Shown in pieces: positions 1-5,029 of a stretch of 5,029 nt of DNA (position 1 is the first letter of the stretch; each line of letters opens with the position of its first letter). Made by a program: the position numbers and the translations under genes. The DNA comes from JBBREP01 sp038202885 (lineage in GTDB: Bacteria > Actinomycetota > Acidimicrobiia > IMCC26256 > PALSA-610). The notes under the pieces are model-generated. The model did not search any database and had not been told where the DNA came from. It saw only the letters and a program-made list of their open reading frames with translations. Location: NCBI GenBank assembly GCA_038202885.1, contig JBBREP010000168.1, positions 1-5,029 of the forward strand, read 5' to 3'.

Positions 1-2
1 AG

Positions 3-770
3 ATCGGATTGGCGATCGTCGTCGGAGTGGTCATTGCGATCTTCGTCGGAGCAGTGACTCGACACGACCCCTCGAAAGCCACCAGGGCGTCGGCGACGTT
101 GGCGACCTCGACGACGACCGTCGCCCACACGACCACGACCACGACCTCGGCGCCGTCGACCTCGGTCCCGTCAACCACGTCGGCGCCCCGGAAGCCGACG
201 ACAACAACGGCCGCGCCGAGCACGAGCACCGCGCCGACCGGCCCGCGTCTCGTCACGCTCACGATCGCCGCGCCATCCCATCAGGCGGCGTACTCGCGCG
301 CTACCGACTTCGGTGGTTGGGTCGATGTCGACGGCTGTCAGAACACTCGCGCGAGCTTGTTGATCCGCACTTCGCAGGCACCGGTGACATTCACGACGGC
401 AAAGAACTGCACCGTGAAGTCGGGCAAGTGGACCGACCCCTGGTCCAACGCCGTGACGACGACCGCGCACGACTTTCAGATCGACCACACCGTGCCCCTC
501 GCCAACGCGTGGCGATCAGGAGCATGGTCGTGGACACGCGATCGACGCGTCGCGTACGCGAACGATCTCGCCGACAAGGACCACCTCGTCCCGATCCTCG
601 CATCGGAGAACGAAGCGAAAGGCGACCGCGGCCCCGACGAATGGCGACCGCCGGCGCGTACAGCGTGGTGCCGCTACGCCCTCGGCTGGGATCGCATCAA
701 AGCCAAGTGGCACCTCACCGCGACGCCCGGAGAGTGGACCGCTCTCCTGCAGATGGTCGCAGGCTGCTGA
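3..770 (+). CDS. Exported HNH endonuclease family protein (DUF1524/GmrSD C-terminal-like), 5' partial
   Basis: The product is a predicted secreted or membrane-anchored HNH-type nuclease. The first visible residues are a hydrophobic stretch (about residues 1-16, counted from the TTG at 9) followed by R-H-D, which fits the end of a signal peptide or membrane anchor. Residues 25-78 are a Ser/Thr/Pro/Ala linker. The nuclease domain covers about 80-253. It has the I-D-H-T-V-P-L motif at 158-164 (H160 the likely general base), A-N-D-L at 184-187, N-E-A-K-G-D at 201-206, D-E-W-x-P-P at 210-215 and a final C-x-Y...W...K-x-K-W-x-L block. Cysteines 110, 134, 221 and 253 could form disulfides outside the cell. 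The frame is open to the window edge and no charged n-region is visible, so the true start probably lies upstream and TTG 9 is doubtful. Family assignment is from motif memory; the substrate, probably extracellular DNA, is inference. Confidence 0.85.
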   Translation: MGLAIVVGVVIAIFVGAVTRHDPSKATRASATLATSTTTVAHTTTTTTSAPSTSVPSTTSAPRKPTTTTAAPSTSTAPTGPRLVTLTIAAPSHQAAYSRATDFGGWVDVDGCQNTRASLLIRTSQAPVTFTTAKNCTVKSGKWTDPWSNAVTTTAHDFQIDHTVPLANAWRSGAWSWTRDRRVAYANDLADKDHLVPILASENEAKGDRGPDEWRPPARTAWCRYALGWDRIKAKWHLTATPGEWTALLQMVAGC

Positions 771-795
771 CGACTCACGTTGGGTATTGCGACGC

Positions 796-1599
796 TCAGG
801 CCGTGATGTCGACGGGCGTGCCGAGCGGCAGCAACGCGGCGAGCTTCGCGATCTCGGCGTTGTCCATGCGGATGCAGCCGTGACTGACCGCACTTCCCAG
901 CACCGACGCGTCGTCGTTTCCGTGCAACCCGATCTCGGCATCGCCGCCGTTGAAGCTCGACAGTGTGTCGGAATGGCTCGAGAGTCCATACGCGTACGGG
1001 CCGTACGCACCGCCCGGATTCGGCGCCTTGATCAGCACCCGCACGTAATACCGGCCGGTGGGCGTGGGCGTCGACGGCTTGCCGACTGCGACCCGGCCTT
1101 GGTACATCACCGCGCCCCGATCGAGCACTGTGATCTGACGGGCGGCCAGGCTGACCTTCACCGCGTATGTGACCGAACGGATCGAGACATTCGAGGCGCG
1201 TACCCAACCGGAACTGCCGTTGGGTCGGACCGGGAGCAGCACCTGCACCCAGCCGTCGGTTCGTTGTTGCTCGACGAGGAACACCTGCTCGGCCAGCGCC
1301 GCCGGACGGTGTGGATCAACCGACCACGGGTTCGGGAACGACCGATGGCGGGCCGTGCCGACCGGCCGGTCGTAGACACTGACCTGGGGCCCGACGGCAA
1401 CTGCGACAAGTGACACGTTTGGCCCCGGCGGCGTGACGGTCGTGCGCGGGATCGTTGGGACCGAAACGCGGTGCGCAGTCGTGCCCGATCCCGCTCGAGC
1501 ACTCGTCGACGTCTGGACGCCCGGCCCGGACTTGGCGGTAGCGCTCCCACACGCGGCGAGCGCGAGGACCAGCAGGACGCTCGCTCGACGTTGGGCCAT
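796..1599 (-). CDS. L,D-transpeptidase lipoprotein (YkuD domain with SH3-like domain)
   Basis: The product is a 267-residue cell-wall enzyme expected to form 3-3 peptidoglycan crosslinks, or attach proteins, outside the membrane. Residues 1-17 are a lipoprotein signal: M-A-Q-R-R, a hydrophobic core, then the lipobox L-A-A-C with C17 lipidated. Residues 18-60 are a Ser/Thr/Pro-rich spacer. Residues about 65-140 resemble a bacterial SH3 domain, with D-G-W-V-Q-V at 115-120 and G-W-V-R at 131-134. The YkuD catalytic domain covers about 145-267 with the diagnostic H226-G and S-H-G-C-I-R-M at 239-245; C242 is the nucleophile. The frame is open further upstream to 1881, but ATG 1599 places the signal peptide at the N-terminus. 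ATG 1641 is an alternative giving an unusually long n-region. No Shine-Dalgarno precedes 1599, which fits a leaderless message. The gene converges with the HNH nuclease gene (25 bp gap) and diverges from the Ig-like protein gene. Confidence 0.92.
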   Translation of the reverse strand: MAQRRASVLLVLALAACGSATAKSGPGVQTSTSARAGSGTTAHRVSVPTIPRTTVTPPGPNVSLVAVAVGPQVSVYDRPVGTARHRSFPNPWSVDPHRPAALAEQVFLVEQQRTDGWVQVLLPVRPNGSSGWVRASNVSIRSVTYAVKVSLAARQITVLDRGAVMYQGRVAVGKPSTPTPTGRYYVRVLIKAPNPGGAYGPYAYGLSSHSDTLSSFNGGDAEIGLHGNDDASVLGSAVSHGCIRMDNAEIAKLAALLPLGTPVDITA

Positions 1600-1608
1600 A
1601 GTGCGGAA

Positions 1609-1614
1609 ATGGTA
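1609..1614 (-). promoter_or_regulatory. Candidate -10 box for a leaderless L,D-transpeptidase transcript
   Basis: On the minus strand TACCAT matches the actinobacterial -10 pattern TAnnnT. It ends 9 nt before the ATG at 1599, so transcription would start at or next to the start codon. The absence of a Shine-Dalgarno sequence agrees with this. No good -35 element is visible 16-18 nt upstream, so the call is tentative. Confidence 0.35.
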
Positions 1615-1719
1615 GGTCCGGTGGGCGACATCGACGCGCATCGCGCGCCGTCCCGCGCGGTGGGTGGTATTACGGGAAGATTCCTTGTACGCTCCTGCGG
1701 CTGGAACAATCGGAGCCTT

Positions 1720-1725
1720 GGGGGG
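1720..1725 (+). promoter_or_regulatory. Ribosome binding site of the Ig-like secreted protein gene
   Basis: A run of six G lies 7 nt before ATG 1733. It decides the start in favour of 1733 over the upstream GTG at 1664, which would add 23 residues in front of an otherwise complete signal peptide. Confidence 0.5.
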
Positions 1726-1732
1726 CTGGGAC

Positions 1733-2263
1733 ATGCGCAGGATCATTGCCGTCGCGGGAATTGCCGCATTGAGTCTTGGATGGGCGGCCCTGCCCGCCGA
1801 GGCGGGTGTCTCGGCGCACTTCGTCAGCACGCCCGGTTCAGGTCCGGCCGGCACCGTCATCCACAACAGTGGCGACCCCAAACTCGACGACGGCCTCTGC
1901 GATTACGCCGACGGGACTGCACACGTCGAGGTATTCGACTCGCAGCAGAACTCCGTGGCTCAAGGCGACGCCGGAGTCAACCAGGATCTCAGCTGGTCCG
2001 TCGACGTGAAGATGCCCGCGAACGCCGCGCCCGGCGCGTACATCATCACCGCGTTCTGCAGCGGCGGGGAGTCGCGCAGCAGCTACGCCAACAACGCATT
2101 CACCGTCACTGCCCCGGTCGTCACGACCACGACGACGACCACCGTGAAGGTGCAGCAGGCGACCACCACCACCACCACCACCACGATCCCGGCGCCGGCG
2201 GTCGTCACCCCGGCAGCCGCGCCCGCACCCGCGGTCGTCGCCGCCCCGGCCTTTACCGGCTGA
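1733..2263 (+). CDS. Secreted Ig-like domain protein with poly-Thr/Pro-Ala tail
   Basis: This is a 176-residue exported protein of unknown function. Residues 1-24 are a signal peptide: M-R-R, a hydrophobic core, and A-E-A just before G25 as the likely cleavage site. Residues about 25-128 look like one small beta-sandwich: G-P-A-G-T-V at 37-42, a V-x-V-x-D strand near 65-69, S-W-S-V-D-V-K-M-P at 87-95, then A-P-G-A-Y-I-I-T-A-F-C at 99-109. C56 and C109 could pair in a disulfide. The tail from 131 holds Thr runs of seven (131-137) and eight (144-151), then Pro/Ala/Val repeats, and ends A-F-T-G. There is no hydrophobic anchor after the F-T-G and no basic tail. The start at 1733 is supported by the G-rich site upstream and by signal-peptide placement. 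The gene is divergent from the L,D-transpeptidase gene, so both may be read from the same 130 bp gap. The Ig-like fold is inferred from pattern, not from a named family. Confidence 0.8.
   Translation: MRRIIAVAGIAALSLGWAALPAEAGVSAHFVSTPGSGPAGTVIHNSGDPKLDDGLCDYADGTAHVEVFDSQQNSVAQGDAGVNQDLSWSVDVKMPANAAPGAYIITAFCSGGESRSSYANNAFTVTAPVVTTTTTTTVKVQQATTTTTTTTIPAPAVVTPAAAPAPAVVAAPAFTG
2162..2182 (+). repeat. Trinucleotide repeat (ACC)7 inside the Ig-like protein gene
   Basis: Seven uninterrupted ACC codons followed by one ACG encode eight threonines. A less regular ACG/ACC run at 2123-2143 encodes seven more. Pure triplet repeats can change length by slippage without breaking the frame, so tail length may vary between strains. 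Confidence 0.8.
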
Positions 2264-2282
2264 CGCTCCGGCGCTCAGCCGG
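2256..2282. terminator. Shared hairpin between convergent genes, containing both stop codons
   Basis: CCGGCTGA (2256-2263) and TCAGCCGG (2275-2282) are perfect 8-bp inverted arms. Two more inner pairs are possible if one C is bulged. The TGA in the left arm is the stop of the plus-strand gene, and the TCA in the right arm is the stop of the minus-strand gene. No U-tract follows on either side, so intrinsic termination may be weak; the hairpin could instead protect the 3' ends of both transcripts. Confidence 0.5.
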
Positions 2283-2868
2283 TCAAGAGAAGTGATCGGG
2301 CGGTCGCGTCGCGCCACGCGCGCGTCCGCCCGACACCGTTCTCCCAGTTGACCGATACATCGAGAGGCCGGGCGCGCTGCGCCGCGAGCAACTGCGCGAG
2401 ATCGGCGTGCCTCCAGTCGACGCGCTCAGCACCCCCGCGACTGATCAAGAGGCGCGTCACGGGAACGGTCTCCCATGCTCCGGAAGATTTCGCCGGTTCT
2501 TGACACAGGTCGATCCACGCCAGCGATCGGTACTTCGCGAACAACGCCGGGATGACCGCGGCGGAGAGCGGCATCATCCGCCTCGCGTAGACGTCGTTCG
2601 TTTCTGTGCGCGGTGGTTGCGCGTACAGACTGAGTTCTTGACCCCCGAGTGGATCGGCCTTCTGGGCGATCGACGAGCGCTGCACCCGCAGCCCGAACGA
2701 CTCGAGCAGTGGTACCGCCGCGCGCGCCACTTCCGGCCCGTCGTGCGGCACTGCGGCCGTCTTCGTCGACCCTGCACCCGATCCGCACCCGGCTGCCGCC
2801 GTGACGAGTGCCACCACAAGTAGCGAGCGAGTTGTCGTGCAGATCCGTCTCACGTTCCATTCTCGCAC
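2275..2868 (-). CDS. Predicted lipoprotein of unknown function
   Basis: This is a 197-residue protein from GTG 2868. It has a lipoprotein signal peptide: R-R-I-C-T-T-T-R-S, a hydrophobic core L-L-V-V-A-L-V-T, and a lipobox A-A-G-C with C28 lipidated. After a short Gly/Ser/Thr linker the mature domain covers about 45-197. It has two predicted helical stretches (E46-L58 and Y94-Y113), a W-I-D-L-C segment at 118-122, V-T-R-L-L-I-S-R at 137-144, and a D-V-S-V-N-W strand at 170-175. I do not recognise the family and see no catalytic motif. GGTGAT, matching the 16S anti-Shine-Dalgarno complement, lies 5 nt before GTG 2868 and favours that start. GTG 2853 (192 residues) is an alternative with a more ordinary n-region. 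The gene is convergent with the Ig-like protein gene, and only 11 bp separate the two stop codons. Confidence 0.75.
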   Translation of the reverse strand: MREWNVRRICTTTRSLLVVALVTAAAGCGSGAGSTKTAAVPHDGPEVARAAVPLLESFGLRVQRSSIAQKADPLGGQELSLYAQPPRTETNDVYARRMMPLSAAVIPALFAKYRSLAWIDLCQEPAKSSGAWETVPVTRLLISRGGAERVDWRHADLAQLLAAQRARPLDVSVNWENGVGRTRAWRDATARSLLLTG

Positions 2869-3256
2869 GGCACATCACCGACCGACGCGACCGCGGCGGT
2901 AGAGCCACACCGGCGGCGAGTCACGGCGTCGCTGTGGACACGCGCGGATGTTCGGCGGCGCGTGAGACAAACCTCCTTTCGCCAGGTCAGCGGTTTGTCA
3001 CCCATATGGGGAAGAGCGCACATTGGTGATTTCGCGAACGTCCGAAGGGCGATGCGCGAACGTCGCAGGACATCAAGCAAGCCCGAACCGCGGTCGCGTC
3101 GCCAATGCAACGTGGTGAGGTCGGACACGTCCAGGAGTGTGTCCGCTGTACTCGGCATCGCGGTGGGCGCGGTTTGCCTATCGGCGAGTCCTGGACGCGC
3201 TCTGCCGGATACTGCCGGGAACCGCGCACCGATCGGCAGGTCCGTCGTGAGTTCGG
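2869..3256. other. Intergenic stretch without a convincing gene; several small repeats
   Basis: All six frames were read. None has a clear domain, a good start with ribosome binding site, or consistent codon bias. The stretch holds an inverted repeat at 2966-2999, the palindrome CCCATATGGG at 3001-3010, a direct repeat of CGCGAACGTC (3033-3042 and 3055-3064), a hairpin at 3122-3145 and an inverted copy of CGTCCAGGA (3128-3136) at 3189-3197. It lies between an intact lipoprotein gene and degraded sequence, so part may be eroded coding DNA. Confidence 0.5.
2966..2999. repeat. Perfect 8-bp inverted repeat with Shine-Dalgarno-like core
   Basis: GACAAACC (2966-2973) and GGTTTGTC (2992-2999) are exact inverted copies 18 bp apart. 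On the minus strand the right end of the loop and start of the far arm read AAAGGAGG, a near-perfect Shine-Dalgarno sequence. No ATG or GTG lies 5-12 nt downstream of it, so its use for translation is unproven. It could be a regulator site, an RNA hairpin or a trace of a mobile element. Confidence 0.4.
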
Positions 3257-3461
3257 TTACTTCATGCGTTCGATGAATACGTCGTATACGGCGTTGAGGT
3301 CGTCCGCCGGTCGCGCGGTCAGTCCACATCGAAACGATGTCGGGGCTGCCGCTCGCCTGGTCGACGGGGCCGCAGTAGCACAACCATACGACGTATCGCG
3401 CGTCGTCGCTCATGCCGAACAGCAAGCTCTCTGGGTTGCCACCTGCTACATAGGCGGCTGC
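3257..3461 (-). pseudogene. C-terminal remnant of an unrecognised gene, frameshifted
   Basis: Reading the minus strand from about 3461, the frame runs Y-V-A-G-G-N-P-E-S-L-L-F-G-M-S-D-D and continues through R-Y-V-V-W-L-C-Y-C-G-P-V-D and P-D-I-V-S-M-W-T-D-R to about 3315. There the sense continues in another frame as R-P-A-D-D-L-N-A-V-Y-D-V-F-I-E-R-M-K and ends at a TAA (3257-3259). One extra base, or two missing bases, near 3311-3317 explains the switch. Both halves look like real protein: ordered hydrophobic and charged residues, two close cysteines (C-Y-C), and an amphipathic helical end. No start codon with a ribosome site belongs to it, and its upstream side stops where transposase-like sequence begins on the other strand (about 3455). 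I read it as the 3' end of a gene cut off by the IS110-type insertion or a later deletion. I cannot name the family. Confidence 0.5.
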
Positions 3462-4215
3462 GTGAGAAGCGAGACTCGGTGAGCGGGGCGCGAGCTGCGT
3501 TCGCGGGAGACGCGCTTGGCGCGCCGAAGAGCCGAGACGGCAACGTCGAAGCGATCCGCGTGTTGCGTATCGCCCGCACCAGCGCCCGCCGGGACCGAAC
3601 CCGCGCCTTGAATCAGATGCGCTCGTTGGTCACAACCGCGCCCGACGAGCTCCGTTCCCAACTCCGAAACCTGACCATCCCGAAACTTGTGCATACCGCG
3701 GCTGGTTTCCATCCCGCGGGACGAACCGATGTCGGCAACGCGAATCGTCTCGCGCTCAAGACCCTCGCCGACGGGTGCTCGAACTCGACGATGAAGTCGA
3801 CATGCTCGACGCGGTCCTCACTCCACTCGTCGCTGAGACCGCACCCGAAATGATCGAACGCCTCGGCGTTGGCACCGACACCGCCGGCGCACTGCTCGTC
3901 GCCGCGGGCGAGGACTCGAACCGGATCCACAACGAACGATCCTTCGCACGACTGTGCGGCGCCGCGCCCCTCGATGCCTCCAGCGGGCAACAGCAACGGC
4001 ATCGACTCAGCCGCTCCGGAGACCGTCAAGCCGACAGCGCGCTCTGGCGGATCGTGATCACGCGCCTGTCCTACGACCCCGCCACCCGCCACTACCTCCA
4101 ACGCCGATGCGCCGAGGGCAAAACCAAGACCGAAGCGATCCGTTGCCTCAAGCGCTACGTCGCACGAGAGATCTACGCCTACCTCCCACAACAACGTTTG
4201 CATGACGGCGCCTAG
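3455..4215 (+). pseudogene. IS110-family transposase remnant (N-terminal domain lost, one frameshift)
   Basis: IS110 transposases are about 400 residues: an N-terminal RuvC-like DEDD domain, a coiled linker, and a C-terminal Tnp domain with a catalytic serine. Here only the last 245 or so residues remain. Homology becomes clear at A-P-K-S-R-D-G-N-V-E-A-I-R (from about 3518), with a degraded lead-in from 3455 (R-R-L-R-E-K-R-D-S-V). It runs through R-A-L-N-Q-M-R-S-L to T-L-A-D (about 3772). The frame then shifts to V-L-E-L-D-D-E-V-D-M-L-D (GTG 3775). Restoring one C in GAC-GGG-TGC gives a smooth L-A-D-R-V-L-E-L-D-D, so a one-base deletion is likely. The C-terminal domain is intact: G-V-G-T-D-T-A at 3865-3885, C-G-A-A-P-L-D-A-S-S-G with the probable nucleophile Ser at 3982-3984, H-R-L-S-R-S-G-D-R-Q-A-D, and C-L-K-R-Y-V-A-R-E-I-Y near the end. 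With no DEDD domain and a frameshift it should be inactive. Confidence 0.88.
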
Positions 4216-4222
4216 GAGCATC
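4213..4222 (+). mobile_element. Possible 3' end region of the IS110-type element
   Basis: TAGGAGCATC begins at the transposase stop codon. From memory, a TATAGGAGCATC-like string just after the transposase is common in actinobacterial IS110 elements, so this may be part of the original right end. The exact element boundary cannot be fixed because IS110 elements often lack terminal inverted repeats. The left end appears to be lost. Confidence 0.3.
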
Positions 4223-4289
4223 AATCTGTGCGCACTGCACGCTGGTTGGGTCAGCAGCACCTCACAGCAGGCACCGTAAGTCCGTCGGT

Positions 4290-4293
4290 AGGA
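4290..4293 (+). promoter_or_regulatory. Ribosome binding site of the acyltransferase gene
   Basis: AGGA lies 7 nt before GTG 4301. An in-frame TAG at 4289-4291 rules out any earlier start, so this site fixes the start at GTG 4301 as the first available initiator. Confidence 0.6.
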
Positions 4294-4300
4294 TTTCGCG

Positions 4301-5029
4301 GTGGAGGGCGAAGGTCGACGGTCGGCAATTCCGCATGTCTCGGCGCTTGATGGTGCGCGGGGTTTGGCGGTTGCGGGTGTTCTGCTTTTTCATGGTGGTC
4401 ATCTGCTGGGCGGGTATCTCGGCGTCGATTTCTTCTTCACGCTGTCGGGGTTTCTGATCACGTCGTTGTTGCTCGCCGAGGTGTCCCGGTCGGGGAGCGT
4501 TGGCCTGGGCGGTTTCTGGTCTCGGCGGGCGCGACGGTTGTTACCGGCGTTGGCGGTGTTGATGGTGGGCGTCGCGCTTTACAGTGTGACGTTGGCGAAG
4601 CCGTCGGAACTGGCGCAGATCCGCGGCGACGCGTTCGCCACGCTGGGTTACGTCGCGAACTGGCGGGAGGTGTTCGCTCATCAGAGCTATTTCGCGCTGT
4701 TCAGTGCGCCGTCGCCGTTGAATCACTCGTGGAGTCTCGCGATCGAGGAGCAGTTCTATGTGATCTGGCCGCTCGTGTTCGTTGGCCTCGTCGCCTGGTT
4801 CAAGCGTTTGACGTCGAATGCCGTGCTCGTGACATCGCTCGCGCTGGCCGGCGCGTCGAGCGTGTTGATGATTGTGTTGTTCGACCCGGTCAACACCAAC
4901 CGCGCGTATTTCGGGACCGATACCCGCGCCGCGGCGATCTTGTTCGGTGCTGCGCTCGCGGCGTGGCTGAGTGTCCACGGACCGGCCACCAAACGCAACA
5001 TGCGCATCGCGTTGGAAGTCGTCGGCTTC
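4301..5029 (+). CDS. Acyltransferase 3 family membrane protein (OafA/YrhL-like), 3' partial
   Basis: The product is an integral membrane acyltransferase that probably acylates a cell-envelope glycan or lipid-linked sugar. The first 243 codons are present and the frame is open at the window end; family members are usually 350-700 residues. The N-terminus carries the family signature: L-D-G-A-R-G-L-A-V at 16-24, with R20 and H31 giving the R-x10-H catalytic motif, then G-Y-L-G-V-D-F-F-F-T-L-S-G-F-L-I-T at 38-54. F-W-S-R-R-A-R-R-L-L-P follows at 72-82, then N-H-S-W-S-L-A-I-E-E-Q-F-Y at 141-153 and G-T-D-T-R-A at 205-210. Hydrophobic segments lie near 22-36, 40-58, 80-98, 154-167, 174-194 and 211-223. 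GTG 4301 has AGGA 7 nt upstream and follows an in-frame stop. Codon choice (GGT, TTG, GTT) differs from the C-ending bias of the left-half genes. The acyl acceptor cannot be told; whether a C-terminal SGNH domain follows is outside the window. Confidence 0.93.
   Translation, partial: MEGEGRRSAIPHVSALDGARGLAVAGVLLFHGGHLLGGYLGVDFFFTLSGFLITSLLLAEVSRSGSVGLGGFWSRRARRLLPALAVLMVGVALYSVTLAKPSELAQIRGDAFATLGYVANWREVFAHQSYFALFSAPSPLNHSWSLAIEEQFYVIWPLVFVGLVAWFKRLTSNAVLVTSLALAGASSVLMIVLFDPVNTNRAYFGTDTRAAAILFGAALAAWLSVHGPATKRNMRIALEVVGF

Noticed and set aside
771..795. Terminator between the HNH and L,D-transpeptidase genes
   Set aside because: No inverted repeat longer than a few bases is visible in the 25-bp gap.
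1600..1881. N-terminal extension of the L,D-transpeptidase to 1881
   Set aside because: It would bury the lipoprotein signal peptide inside the protein and overlap the start of the divergent Ig-like protein gene.
2123..2185. CRISPR-like or regulatory reading of the ACC/ACG repeats
   Set aside because: The repeats are in-frame Thr codons of a secreted protein tail and have no spacer structure.
1838..2317. Minus-strand Gly/Arg-rich open frame across the Ig-like protein gene
   Set aside because: The glycine runs are the reverse complement of the Thr codon repeats, and it overlaps two better supported genes.
2850..3230. Lower part of the long minus-strand frame that also contains the gene remnant (3425 down to 2850)
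   Set aside because: Below about 3310 the protein sense moves to another frame and reaches a stop at 3257-3259. The remaining in-frame sequence looks like random GC-rich translation.
3613..4260. Minus-strand open frame of 215 codons opposite the transposase
   Set aside because: It is the complement of the recognisable IS110 C-terminal domain; its sequence is Gly/Val/Ala-rich with no domain, as expected for an antisense shadow in GC-rich DNA.
4216..4300. Bridge RNA or small RNA gene downstream of the transposase
   Set aside because: Only very short pairings (such as GCTG/CAGC at 4241-4255 and the palindrome GTGCGCAC at 4228-4235) are seen, too little to support a structured RNA.
4541..4978. 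Minus-strand open frame of 145 codons inside the acyltransferase
   Set aside because: The plus strand carries unambiguous acyltransferase motifs over the same bases; the antisense product is Arg/Gln/His-rich with no recognisable feature.

Overview
The window is GC-rich DNA with actinobacterial character. It carries exported proteins with long Thr/Pro-rich linkers, lipobox signal peptides, GTG starts and an IS110-type transposase of the class common in actinobacteria. The poly-Thr tails and the C-terminal Ala-Phe-Thr-Gly recall Acidimicrobiia-type actinobacteria. That placement is inference; no marker gene in the window proves it.

Left half (1-2868): four compact genes for exported proteins in alternating orientation. 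A membrane-anchored or secreted HNH nuclease (+, cut by the left edge) converges with an L,D-transpeptidase lipoprotein (-). The transpeptidase diverges from a secreted Ig-like protein with a poly-Thr tail (+). That gene converges, across a hairpin containing both stop codons, on an unrecognised lipoprotein (-). All four products should act in or outside the envelope, but the alternating strands mean they are not one operon.

Middle (2869-4215): a decayed zone. About 390 bases hold no convincing gene but several small inverted and direct repeats. Next comes the C-terminal remnant of an unrecognised gene on the minus strand, interrupted by a frameshift. It abuts a plus-strand IS110-family transposase that has lost its N-terminal catalytic domain and carries a one-base frameshift. 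The simplest reading is an old IS insertion followed by deletion and drift.

Right end (4301-5029): the first 243 codons of a membrane acyltransferase (acyltransferase 3/OafA family), running off the window. Its synonymous codon use is visibly richer in T and G than the left-half genes.

I found no new defence system, CRISPR array, tRNA or rRNA. The least explained items are the minus-strand gene remnant with its IS110 junction, the palindromic intergenic segment near 2966-3064, and the two unrecognised exported proteins.
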